Shown piece by piece: positions 8,580-17,500 of a stretch of 20,084 nucleotides of DNA. The notes beneath the pieces are model-generated. The model was not told where the DNA came from. It made no database searches and saw nothing but the letters and a program-made list of their open reading frames with translations. The translations under genes were made by a program, and so were the position numbers. Origin of the DNA: Chara braunii (lineage: Eukaryota > Streptophyta > Charophyceae > Charales > Characeae); the NCBI GenBank assembly GCA_003427395.1, contig BFEA01000249.1, forward strand, positions 1,616,778 through 1,636,861. Reading direction: 5' to 3'. Numbering within the stretch: the first letter of the stretch is position 1; each line of letters begins with the position of its first letter.

Positions 8580-9029
8580 TTGTAGCTGACCTTTTCCTGG
8601 AAGTTCCTAGACTGCCAAATGAGGCTCGTGATAATCCCCCGGCAGGTCTGTCCCATTTAACCCCAACCTGTGGCATAGCCCTGTATGTGCAGCCTTAAAC
8701 TTGTTTCAATCCATTCGTCTGACCAAGGGAAAGCCTCGACTGAGAACGCTTTCCAATGCTTCCTCCACCATCGTCACAATCTAAGAGAGAAGGGGCAGTG
8801 GACCCCATATGTGAGGTAGATTCTCAGGCCTACCTACATTTGGAGCATGCTCGGGAGACTTCCATTTCCTGGAAATGAGCCCTTCTGCAGAAGGTGTAAC
8901 ATTGAGAGTTTGTAACCAGAGTAGACCAGCGATCTTTTGCTTAGGCTGTTTCTTGAGTTGTTTCCAGTATCTCAGTAAGTTCTCCTCAGACATAAGTTCT
9001 GGAAACTTATCCTGCCATCGTCTATTTCA
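8580..9029. other. 450-bp foreign block inserted into pol
   Basis: Pol reads ...RFALS up to 8579 and resumes with RRPDHCTAVYSTFEIDDD at 9030 in the same frame, so 450 bases, exactly 150 codon lengths, are foreign to pol. The block has a stop (8583) in pol phase, lacks GT-AG ends and shows no target-site duplication or terminal repeat by eye. On the minus strand it holds a 70-codon frame (8781-8993) from MSEENLLRYWKQLKKQ to GRPENLPHIWGPLPLLS, continuing open upstream to about 9020. It looks protein-like but I do not recognise the family. Options are a captured gene fragment, a piece of another transposon, or filler at a repaired break. Confidence 0.75.
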
Positions 9030-10634
9030 CGACGTCCGGATCATTGTACCGCGGTGTACTCAACCTTCGAGATCGACGACGACCTGCAGAACAACTTCAT
9101 CCGCGGCTACCAAGCCGACCCCGAGTTTCGCGACAAGTACGCGAATTGCTCCTCTCCTAATCCGGCGCCTTCTCACTACCGGATCCAAGAGGGGTACTTG
9201 CTTGTCCACACACGGGGGAAGGACCTTCTTTGCGTACCGAGTGATCCTCACTTGCGTACACGGCTTCTTGGCGAGTTCCACGATGCTCCCGTCACTGGAC
9301 ACTTTGGAGTCAATCGCACGATTGGCTGACTTCGCGAGCGATTTTGGTGGCCCAACCTTGTCGGCGATGTCACACGCTATTGCGAGTCATGCGAGGTTTG
9401 CCGACGCTGCAAATCCCGCAGCCATCGTCCGTACGGCGAGTTACAACCATTACCGGTCCCTTTGAGGCGAAGGGAAGCGATTGCCATGAACATTACCGGC
9501 CCGTTCCCCAAGCACAAGACCGACGTGGATGGGATTCTCACGGTGGTCGACCGACTCACCAAGTTCGCCATGTTTTTGTCTGGCCGCTATCATGCTAAGG
9601 CACCGAAGTTGGCCAACGTTCTTTACGCCGGTTGGATTCGAACCAAGGGTTACCTTAAGGAAATCGTCCGCGACCGTGACACTCAGTTCATGTCCGATTT
9701 TTGGTTGGCACTCATCAAGCGATGGGGCTCATCTCTCAAGCCCAGTTCAGCTCGCCACCCCCAGACCGATGGCCAAATGGAGAGGGCGCACCAGACCGCA
9801 CAGGTTCTCCTTCACACTCTCATCCGTCCTGACCAGAAGGATTGGGTTGAGCGGCTGCCGGATGTCGAGTTGGCCTACAACTCCTCCATCCACCCGGCTA
9901 TCGGGATGTCGCCCTTCGAGTTTGAGCACGGCTCGCAGGTCACTTCGCCGTTGGACACCATCACTCCACAAACGGCGAAGAGCGACGACCATCTTTTTTT
10001 CTTGCGTCGGATGCAAGAGCTACTTGTCAAGGCACGCGACCAGATGACCAAGACGTAGCAACGCATGAGCCAATAGGCCAATCGCCAGCGTCTTCGTTGC
10101 CCATTCCGCGTCGGCAATCTCGTTTGGGTCTCCGCCGCGAAATTCAGCCTTGAACAAGATATCTCTCGCAAGCTCCTCCCGAAAGGGATGGGGCCTTGGC
10201 CGATCGTGGCACCCGCTGGGGATGCACCCGAGAGACCTTCCTTCACTATTCAGGTGCCCGCCCACTTGCCCGTCTACCCAGTGTTTCATTGCTCCAAGTT
10301 GGCTCTTTACACGTCAGCGGAACATGACGATTTTCCCGGGAGACGTTCGCAAGACCCACCCTCTATGGACGGTTTTTAGGAGGTCGGCGACATCATCTCC
10401 CAGCGACGCCATGGCAACAGGCCAACCGAATACTTGGTACATTTTGCATACTGCACACATCGAGCTGACCGTTGGTTGACCAGTGCGGAACTTCAAGCAA
10501 CAGCTCTAGACGTTCTCGCACGCTGCGAACGCAAGATGCAAGGCAAGCCAGTCTTTTCGGCTCCACGCCACGCCCGCGTCCAGGTTCCACCTTCAGATCG
10601 TCAGCTTCGCCCTCCCCCCGGCTTGACTTCATAA
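9030..10634 (+). pseudogene. pol: Integrase with GPF-like motif and chromodomain-like tail, element A
   Basis: Would insert the DNA copy into the genome. One frame runs to the TAA at 10632-10634, which abuts the polypurine tract. In order: HHCC finger with His at 9279 and 9300 (FHDAPVTGHFG) and Cys at 9381-9411 (YCESCEVCRRC); catalytic core with MNITGP at 9486, where the first Asp of the DDE triad is Asn (AAC at 9489); IVRDRDTQF with the second Asp; HPQTDGQMER with the Glu; then LLPKGMGPWPIV (a GPF/Y-like motif) and PVYPVFHCSKL; finally EYLVHFAYCTHRADRWL, which resembles a chromodomain. Stops lie at 9327 (TGA), 10056, 10074 and 10377 (all TAG). The Asp-to-Asn change alone should abolish strand transfer. 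Confidence 0.92.
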
Positions 10635-10645
10635 GAAGGGGGGAG
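10633..10645 (+). other. Polypurine tract of element A
   Basis: AAGAAGGGGGGAG is thirteen purines ending at the base before the LTR start TGTTACATG. It is the standard plus-strand primer site of LTR retrotransposons. Its first two bases are the last two of the pol stop codon. Confidence 0.93.
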
Positions 10646-11965
10646 TGTTACATGTTGCGCCTGCACACGAGGGCCATTTTCCAAGGCCCTGCGTCCCTCA
10701 GGCTGAAAGCCTGAAATTCAGGCCGAAAGCATGAAAACCAGGGCCTACAGGCCCCGTGTCAGTTCAGCTCGAAAGCCTGGAAAACAGGGGCCTACTTACC
10801 TGTGTCGTTTCATACTAAAAATGGCAGCAACCCTTTTAGTCCAAAACGAAGGGCCATTTTCGGTCCTTCATCAAACCGGCCTGCCCTGAAACTCAGGCAC
10901 CAAACCAGGTTTCTAGGAACAGGCTATTTTTGGCCTGTTCCCACGACAGTTGCAGCGCCATGCCCTGCCCCAGTTTGGCATTGGCAAGAGCAGCCTCCTG
11001 GACTGCCCACCCTGCAACTGCAGGCAGTCGGAGGCAGTCAGGAGGCAGGCCGAGATAGTACATAGGGACTTCCCATGCACTTCACGGGTAGGCAGGAGGC
11101 AGTTAGTAGTCTTCAGGATTCGGCAGCAACACTCTGGAGGAGTGTTGCAGGAGCAGTGGTAGTAGCGTTAGCATTAGTCTTCGGCACTGGGCACTAGTAG
11201 CGTATCTGTAGTCTTCAACGCTGGGCGCCATAGCTAGGGTAGTACTAGAGAGAGAGAGAGATTGGGCGGAGGCCAGGGATACTTACCTGCGGCGCCGTTG
11301 CTCTAGCTTCGTCTTCAAGGTACCTGCAGCACAGCGCCACCTTCACATATTAGTACCTGGCATACGAGAGAGAGAGGGTTCTTCTTCTTCCTCTTCTCAA
11401 TCCACCATCTCCCTCTCACCCTCTCATTATCTGACTTCACTGCATCAGCAGACTACGAGAGAAAGAGAGAGAGAGAGCTTGGTGACATTGGATTCAGACT
11501 CGACTTTTGGGCTTCAGACATTTCGACAAGGGACTATTTGGGACTTGTGACAAAGACTTGGTGTTGACGACATTCCCATCTCTCCCCCTCTTCTTCGTCT
11601 GATCCCCTCCTCTTTGTCTGTGTATGTCTGGACCTGGCGCTTCCTTCCTGTGTGTAGCGCCAGTCTCCTTCACATCTTGTGATGAGCATGATGTATGTTT
11701 GGTCTGCGTTGAAACATTGATTGGGCTAGTCATTAGTATTCTAGCATTTTGCTTCGCTATCTTGTACTACGTGAAAGGGGTCAGTCCCGGTGGGGTCAGG
11801 ATTTGTATCCAAGTCTTCCCTGTGCTATAAAAGCACCATTTTGTATGTATCGGAATGCACGTTGGTTGTTGAGATTCTACTTGCACTGTATTGTCCATTC
11901 AGTCCTTTTTATCACACTACGGATCCTCGGTTTTGTATGTACATCGCGCAACTGGGCATGTAACA
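10646..11965 (+). repeat. 3' LTR of element A, complete, 1320 bp
   Basis: It starts with TGTTACATG after the polypurine tract and ends with CATGTAACA, a perfect 9-base inverted pair. The last 390 bases match the 5' LTR remnant. The head is GC-rich with several short hairpins (AGGGCC..GGCCCT near 10672, GGGCCTACAGGCCC near 10740, GGAACAGGC..GCCTGTTCC at about 10916-10941). AG runs occur at 11248-11260 and 11456-11477. TTTTGTATGTA occurs twice after the TATA box (near 11838 and 11931) and could act as a plant-type far-upstream polyadenylation signal; no AATAAA is seen. Open frames of 60-87 codons inside are not considered genes. Confidence 0.93.
11826..11833 (+). promoter_or_regulatory. TATA box in 3' LTR
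   Basis: TATAAAAG at the position matching the 5' LTR box, 132 bases before the LTR end. It could drive read-out transcription into the spacer to the right. Confidence 0.65.
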
Positions 11966-12880
11966 CTCTCTCTCTCTCTCTTAGCGCAACACTCTGGCTT
12001 CAGCGCTCTACCCCTCACATCAGCGCACAAGTGCACCAGCACTTCCACACTACTTGCGAATGAGCAATCTGCCCGAATGCGAGGCTGGCCAGTCCTTTTG
12101 TAGTCTTGGTTTGCACTTCAACTCGTGCCAGCCTTTGTTTCTTGAGACCAAACTGGTTCCGGTACCACATCCCCACGGCCTGTTTGCTTCTGAATGTCAA
12201 GGCCTGGAACCTTCCGATCTTCCGTTGGACTGCTGCTGCTTGGGCCTTTGAGTCATGACTTTTCACTTGTGAACATGACTTTTGCAATCAGACTCGCATT
12301 CATTCACACTTCACATGTATGCAAACAGGATGCACAGCAAACTGGCGTCAAGCGCCCACTCAGAACTCCTAGATATAGTACCAAGAACGCAGCTCAGATA
12401 CAAGTTCACTTCAAACGGCTATGGCAGCACCCCGCCTGTACAACTCTCTGTTCGTCACTTACTCAACATTGTTGTTCGCACACAGGACCACCCTGGATAT
12501 CCCACACGCAACACCCTGTACACTCGCACACACCCGCACACACCTACAGCTATGGCGACTATGGCCGCTGCTACTCTATAGCTATGGCTAACTTCCTTCT
12601 CGCCCACTTCGTCCTCGGGCTCACTGCAGACCACCTCACACAAGTCGCTATGGCAGCGCTTCCGCATGGCTTACGCAGGAATGAATGAATGGCTGGTCGC
12701 TGCCTCTCAATTTATACTTTTGTAGCTCGTTGGTCTGGCCCTTTCCCATGCCCGTGGTGCACACAGTCCCGTGCGGTACTTGCTGGACTGGACTAGGACT
12801 GACGGGGACTGGGACTGCTGACTCAGCACGGGTAGACTCCACCACTTGCCCACTTGCCTCTGTCTCAAACATGAGCAGCT

Positions 12881-12931
12881 TCGAAAGGCCACTTCCGGAC
12901 CTTCCGGAAGTTCGTGGACTTGGCCTTTCGA
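12881..12931. repeat. Nested inverted repeat (cruciform-capable)
   Basis: Outer arms TCGAAAGGCCA (12881-12891) and TGGCCTTTCGA (12921-12931) are perfect over 11 bases. Inside, CTTCCGG (12892-12898) pairs with CCGGAAG (12904-12910), leaving a 10-base bulge on one side. No T run follows, so it does not look like an intrinsic terminator; it could be a miniature-element relic. Confidence 0.85.
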
Positions 12932-12935
12932 GTAC

Positions 12936-12997
12936 TGTAGCAGCTACGACCTTGACTTCTCAGGATTGTAGCAGCTACGACCTTGACCTTTCAGGAT
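12936..12997. repeat. 31-bp tandem duplication
   Basis: TGTAGCAGCTACGACCTTGAC occurs at 12936 and again at 12967, each followed by a near-identical TTCTCAGGAT or CTTTCAGGAT. The core GTAGCAGCTAC is itself palindromic. It directly follows the nested inverted repeat. Confidence 0.9.
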
Positions 12998-13121
12998 CCC
13001 TACACCTATGACCTCTACAGGGTTGTGACTCCGACTCGACAGACCTGCAGATCGAACCCCTACCACTACACATACCTACGACAGACAACAACAACTGTCA
13101 AAACACAGGTCACACTCGGGG

Positions 13122-14740
13122 TCAACACAAATACTGTATACAGGTAAGGTGAGAAATAGGGATCGAGCCCTGGGATCTGCATTCGCTACTGCTAAAAGGT
13201 GAAAACCGTTTCACTCCTGCCGGCCTAAATTCGAGGTCCTCCGAGAATAACTCAGTCCAAGGCAGGACCTTTACCTTTCTTGTCTCTCTCGTAGGCTCTA
13301 CTACGTCGGGAATTGTTTCTAGAAGTTCTGTTCTAGTAAACCAGCGATCGTCCTCTAGTTCCTGATAAGCAAACCAAATCTTGTATTGCTTCTGCGTATG
13401 ACCTCTACCTCCTGTTCTGAACACGTCTTCACCTACAATGCCATCAATGTTGTACCTTTTGTCCATGTGTGGAGGAATCATGGATCTTCTAGATGGAAAT
13501 TGTTGACTAGTGACATACGACAACAACTTTGAGGCATGAAACACAGGGTAGGTGTGGAGGTGTGCTGGAATCTCTACTGTGTAGGACGACCCATCCTCTC
13601 CGCCCTTAACTTCTAGAACTGGCCACGGTCCTCTATATGCGGGCAGGAACTTATGTGAGATGTTTTCTTCAGGAGCAAACTCTTTGGACTTGACCCGGAC
13701 CATGTCGCCTACTTGAAACTGTGACGGGCGACGGTGCTTATTAGCTTGTTCTATCATTCAGTGTTGGGCTTTCCTGAGGCTCTCTACCACGGTAGCTAAC
13801 TCTTTCTCCTGCTGTAACGCAAACTCCCTAGTACCGGGCGGTAGCCTGTGAATCTGATCCCGGTTAAGTCCCTCGAACGGTCTGCTTGATCTAAAGGGCT
13901 TTTGTAACTTGTTGGGAGTGCGACAGGTAGACAAGTGCACACTGTTATTGTACGGACTGGCTACTTTGGGCAACATCTCATCCCAATTGATCTGATCCGG
14001 TCTAATGTACATACGCAGAACTTGTTGCAGGATCTTATTCATCTGTTCAATCTGACCGTTAGTCTCTGGATGACTGCCAGATGACATCAACAACTTGGAG
14101 CCATAGACTCTCATCAACTCCTGCCAGTTTTGACTAGTGAACCGACTGTCTCTATCACTGACTATAGACAGTGGAATCCCGTGTTCACTGACCCAATGAT
14201 CAAAGAACTTGTGAATAACTAATTATGTGCGTGCCTCTGCGGGCAAAGGAACAAAAACAACGTACTTACTAAACCTGTCAACTATTACCATGACTCGGCT
14301 CTTGTCGTGCCTACTCTTGACATGGGTGTCCATAAAGTCAATGAACACTGAATCGCCTGGCTGATCAGGAATAGGCAAGGGTCTGAGAAGACCTAGAGGG
14401 GCACGCGTAGAGGTCTTATTTCTCTGGCAGACCTTACAACTGCGAACATACTCTATGCAGTCGGCCTTCATCCCAGGCCATATGTACATGCGCATGAGGT
14501 TAGCTGGAGTCTTTTACCAACCAAAATGTCCCTCAGTATCGTGGCATTCCCCTAGGATCAAACTACGGATCTCTTCACTATTAGGAACTCACAATCGGTC
14601 AATTACGTTAGTCTTCTCGAATAGTAGACCATCAGTAGTGCGGTAGTCTGGTTCTGACTCTGGGGCCTCACTTACTCTCTTAAGGAGGTCACTATAGATA
14701 GGGTCCTGCGCATACGCCTCTTTATTTTTTTCGTTGCAGG
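13122..14740 (-). pseudogene. pol: Integrase and chromodomain-like tail of element B (copy 2)
   Basis: Begins after a frameshift at an A-run (14722-14740) that separates it from RNase H. Read downward: KEAYAQDPIYSDLL, then the HHCC finger with His in ECHDTEGHFGW and Cys in SCKVCQRNK, catalytic core with FIDFMD, VSDRDSRF and HPETNGQIE, then SPYNNSVHLSTC, FLPAYRGPWPVLEV (GPF/Y-like), YPVFHASKL and a chromodomain-like KQYKIWFAYQELEDDRWF. The DDE residues are all present. Stops are at 14589-14591 (TGA), 14514-14516 (TAA, shared with copy 1), 14223-14225 (TAA; copy 1 reads GAA) and 13758-13760 (TGA). The final TGA at 13122-13124 follows a tail with no recognised motif. Confidence 0.92.
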
Positions 14741-16938
14741 TCTCTCCCTATATCTAGATAATGAACTATCGCTCCAAAGTAATCAGCTCTCCTACTCAGA
14801 GCGTCCCCAACTACATTATACTTCCCTTTGACGGGCTTGAGCTCAAAATCATACTGGTCTAGCTCTGCGGCCCACCTAGTCAGCTTACGTGTCATCTTGG
14901 CCTGAGTTTTCAGCCACCTTAATGTCTCGTGGTCTGAATAGACTTTGAAGTGCCTCTCAAGCAAGTAGTGCTTCCAGTGCTCTAATGCTTGCCTGAGAGC
15001 GTAGAGTTCCCTCTTGTAGGTAGATGTTGCTACCTTCTCTGAAGGTATCCCAGCAGAGATGAACTCCACGGGTCTATATCCATTGCCATCGTTTTGCTGT
15101 AATACAGTGCCTATACCATACTGGCTCGCGTCATTGGTGACAACGAAAGGTAAGGACGGATCAGCTACCTTAAGGATTGGGTACTCTATCAACGCCTGTT
15201 TCAACTTCTTCTTGGCAGACGTGCAGTCCTTATCCCACTTCCAGATTGTTTCTTTCTTCAGCAACCTGTGAAGGGGACCAGCGATGGTGGAGAAGTTCCT
15301 AACAAACTTCCTGTAATAATTAGCTAGGACTAGGAATGACTGCAACTCTGTCAACGTGCGGGTTGTAGGACAATCTCTAATTGCTGCGATCTTGCTGTCT
15401 TCTGGTTTGATGCCGTCTCCATCCAAGACATGACCGAGATATAGAACTTGGGTCTTTGCCCATTCACACTTCTTTGCGTTGATCTTGAAGTTAGCCTCTC
15501 TCAGCTTCTCCAAGACCTGCCTCAGATGACCCTCATGCTCCTGGAGGGTCCTACTGAACAGTAAAATGTCATCTAAGTAAACTACTATGAATCTATCTAA
15601 CCACGGCCTAAACAAGTCATTCATATAACGCTGAAAAGTCGCTGGCGCGTTGGTTAGTCCAAAGGGTATGACTATGAACTCGTAGTGCCCATATCTAGTC
15701 CGGAACACGGTCTTATACTGATCATCAGGATGGACTTCTATCTGATGATATTCGGACTTCAGATCTATCTTCGAAAAATACTTGCAACCCTGCACCCGAT
15801 CTAAAAGATCATCTATACGAGGCAGAGGCTCTGCATACTTCACGGTGATAACATTGAGACCCCTGTAGTCTATACACATTTTGAGCTCTCCCTCCTTCTT
15901 GGGGACAAACATAACAGGTGCTCCAAATGGAGACGAAGTGGGCCTAATCCAACCCTTCTCTAGGAGCTCGTCTAATTGCTTGCGCAGCTCCTCCAACTCC
16001 CGCGGGGACATCCTATCCACTGCTCCCTTAGGAGTCCTACTGCGAAGCTGTATTTCAATACGATGCTGGATTGGCCGCGGTACTACTCCTGTTGGCGGCT
16101 TAGCTAAGTCTGTAAACTCTTCCAGCAGCTTGGCAATAGGAGGGTTTACAGGTTTTTCCTCGTTAGGCTCAGTCACTGGCCTAACATAGGCTACAAAGAC
16201 CTGTTCTTTTAGCTGCTCCTTCTTCACTAACCTTGCAAACGCAGGAGCGTTAAGGCAGCAATGCGTCAAGGAGTTGTCTATTCCAGACACATGAAACAAA
16301 CGGGCAGTCTTGACCCCGCCTGACGGACTAGGGAGCCTATACTCGTGTTCTCGTAGATGGAGTGTGGCCCCGGCTGCCTCTCCCCAGTCCATCCCTAGGA
16401 CTACATCGAAAGGAAGGTTGTCCTCTACGAGGAGAGTCAGGGAATGGAGAACTTTCTCTACCTTCCCATCTTTCTTTAGGCGCAAATATGCCTGGACTCC
16501 CTCTCCATAATCCTCCACTCGCATCGTGCGATTGTCTGCGAGGATACTCACAATGGGGTCTGCTAACTTATGGACTTTTAGCCCCAACTTCAACTTCTGC
16601 AGCGCCTTTCTACTGATATAGCTGCACGTGGCCCCACTATCTACTAGGGCCCCTACTCTACCTCTGAAGATCTTTGCGTCTACTAAAACTAGTTGTCCCC
16701 TACTCTCCTTCTTCATTTTGGCCCAGGTGGGCATTCTCTCCTTCAGCTCATCGGCCACGCCTGTGAGGGAAGTGCCTAGAGAGACTCTGATGCAAGCAGT
16801 CTCTGGACAACTCTCTAGGCACCGGCCTGCAACCTCTGTCGTAGTCACATGGCTCGCGCTCATTTCCCCATATGGCCTTATGGTAGGGGCAATTGCTAAC
16901 CCTACCGGCGGCTGCCTTTTGACCCCTGGGCAGCCCAT
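14722..16938 (-). CDS. pol: Protease-reverse transcriptase-RNase H frame of element B
   Basis: An uninterrupted 738-codon frame. The protease active site DSGA is at residues 100-103 (ALVDSGATCSYIS), with LPFDVVLGMDWG at about 176-186. RT follows from about 325: KGWIRPTSSPFGAPVMFV, MCIDYRGLN, FSKIDLKSEYHQI (catalytic Asp 392), IPFGLTNAPATFQ, and YLDD at 454-457. RNase H spans about 597-718 with Asp603, Glu644, Asp669 and Asp712 (GDALSRR), all four catalytic acids kept. Oddities: SEYHQI in place of the usual SGYHQI, and FLVLANYY for FLGLANYY, both Gly losses at conserved sites. The ATG at 16936-16938 is only where this frame opens; in an intact element the protein would come from a Gag-Pol precursor. 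Gag before it and integrase after it are out of frame. Confidence 0.9.
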   Translation of the reverse strand: MGCPGVKRQPPVGLAIAPTIRPYGEMSASHVTTTEVAGRCLESCPETACIRVSLGTSLTGVADELKERMPTWAKMKKESRGQLVLVDAKIFRGRVGALVDSGATCSYISRKALQKLKLGLKVHKLADPIVSILADNRTMRVEDYGEGVQAYLRLKKDGKVEKVLHSLTLLVEDNLPFDVVLGMDWGEAAGATLHLREHEYRLPSPSGGVKTARLFHVSGIDNSLTHCCLNAPAFARLVKKEQLKEQVFVAYVRPVTEPNEEKPVNPPIAKLLEEFTDLAKPPTGVVPRPIQHRIEIQLRSRTPKGAVDRMSPRELEELRKQLDELLEKGWIRPTSSPFGAPVMFVPKKEGELKMCIDYRGLNVITVKYAEPLPRIDDLLDRVQGCKYFSKIDLKSEYHQIEVHPDDQYKTVFRTRYGHYEFIVIPFGLTNAPATFQRYMNDLFRPWLDRFIVVYLDDILLFSRTLQEHEGHLRQVLEKLREANFKINAKKCEWAKTQVLYLGHVLDGDGIKPEDSKIAAIRDCPTTRTLTELQSFLVLANYYRKFVRNFSTIAGPLHRLLKKETIWKWDKDCTSAKKKLKQALIEYPILKVADPSLPFVVTNDASQYGIGTVLQQNDGNGYRPVEFISAGIPSEKVATSTYKRELYALRQALEHWKHYLLERHFKVYSDHETLRWLKTQAKMTRKLTRWAAELDQYDFELKPVKGKYNVVGDALSRRADYFGAIVHYLDIGRDLQRKK

Positions 16939-16950
16939 CGGGCCTCTCTA

Positions 16951-17500
16951 TACTTTGGACAAAATTTAATGATGCGGCCAGGGTCACCGCAATATATGCA
17001 CTGCCCCTGGTCCACACACTGTTGCTAGACGCGTCGGTCCAGGCCCAAATCTTCCCAAGGCCGGCCCTGCGGCAGACCTAGGTGTCAGTTTCCTCTCCTA
17101 TTGGGTGACCTATTACCCCTATTTGGTGACCTATTTCCAAAACAGTTTTGCGGGGAACCTTGGCCCCTTCCTCCCGCTTGGCGGTTTCCTCCTTTACCAC
17201 CAACCCCCTGATCGCCTTGGGAACGACCCCCTGAGGCCCGGCCCCCTTGGCCCTGGCCACTACCTCCTCCTTGCGGCCTCCCTCCGGCCGCGACAGCAGC
17301 GTAACTCCTCCCCTAGCTAACGCCACTGTCCTCCTCCTCTAGTCCCCACTCAATCTCCTCGTAGGGGACTTCGTCAACACCACCCTCATCTAACGTAAGG
17401 ATCAAACGATCCTTGGTCTTGACCTAACCCGAGATGGTGTGACCCTTCCACTTTTTGCCCTTATCCAGGTCCTTATGCCAAAAGTGGAAATTGACATGGA
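16951..17500 (-). pseudogene. gag: C-terminal gag of element B with altered zinc knuckle
   Basis: From a frameshift near 17490-17510 the reading continues as FHFWHKDLDKGKKWKGHTIS, then an acidic stretch (LTLDEGGVDEVPYEEIEWG), a Gly/Arg/Gln-rich stretch (GGGSGQGQGGRASGG), and the nucleocapsid knuckle at 16959-17000. The knuckle reads CIYCGDPGRIIKFC: spacing CX2CX4-X-X4C is right but the zinc-binding His is Arg (CGC at 16974-16976), one base from His. Stops in this frame are TAG 17424-17426, TAG 17313-17315, TGA 17085-17087 and TAG 17025-17027. A further frame change at about 16905-16950 leads to the protease frame; I found no slippery heptamer in the right phase there, so an indel is the likelier reason. 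Confidence 0.8.

Larger units (their letters stand above)
3415..11965 (+). mobile_element. Element A: decayed Ty3/gypsy LTR retrotransposon (chromovirus type)
   Basis: The order is truncated 5' LTR, primer-binding site, leader, gag with a CCHC knuckle, protease, reverse transcriptase, RNase H, integrase, chromodomain-like tail, polypurine tract and complete 3' LTR. Integrase downstream of RNase H places it in Ty3/gypsy and not Ty1/copia. The chromodomain-like C-terminus and the initiator-Met-like primer site fit chromoviruses. The copy is dead: gag has five in-frame stops, pol has at least five stops, two frameshifts, a deletion in RNase H, a changed catalytic residue in integrase and a 450-bp foreign block. 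Target-site duplication cannot be tested because the 5' LTR has lost about 930 bp at its outer end. Confidence 0.93.
11966..13121. other. Spacer between the facing 3' ends of elements A and B
   Basis: It begins with a short CT run (11966-11981) directly after the LTR, which may be the insertion target. The frames at 12194-12688 (164 codons) and 12685-13011 (108 codons) show no motif, overlap frames on the other strand and are not supported as genes. GCTATGGC-like words recur at 12418, 12550, 12583 and 12647. The element B 3' LTR would be expected in this span, but I find no polypurine tract or TG...CA pair that marks it. The right part holds the inverted and tandem repeats listed next. Confidence 0.5.

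Noticed and set aside
8580-9029. Spliceosomal intron within pol of element A
   Set aside because: Length is in phase but ends are TT...CA, not GT...AG, and pol genes of this class rarely have introns.
11966-11981. Target-site duplication in the CT run after the 3' LTR
   Set aside because: The outer end of the 5' LTR is missing, so the matching copy cannot be seen.
12194-13011. Frames of 164 and 108 codons as host genes
   Set aside because: Low-complexity Ser/Thr/His composition, no recognisable motif, overlapping open frames on the opposite strand.
13160-13180. tRNA B-box-like GGGATCGAGCCC, possible tRNA gene or SINE
   Set aside because: It lies in the tail-coding part of element B, no A box or cloverleaf arms could be built around it.
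16905-16960. A second -1 frameshift signal between gag and protease of element B
   Set aside because: The frame change has the -1 sense, and AAATTTT occurs nearby, but it is in the wrong phase and stops separate it from the protease frame; an indel is simpler.
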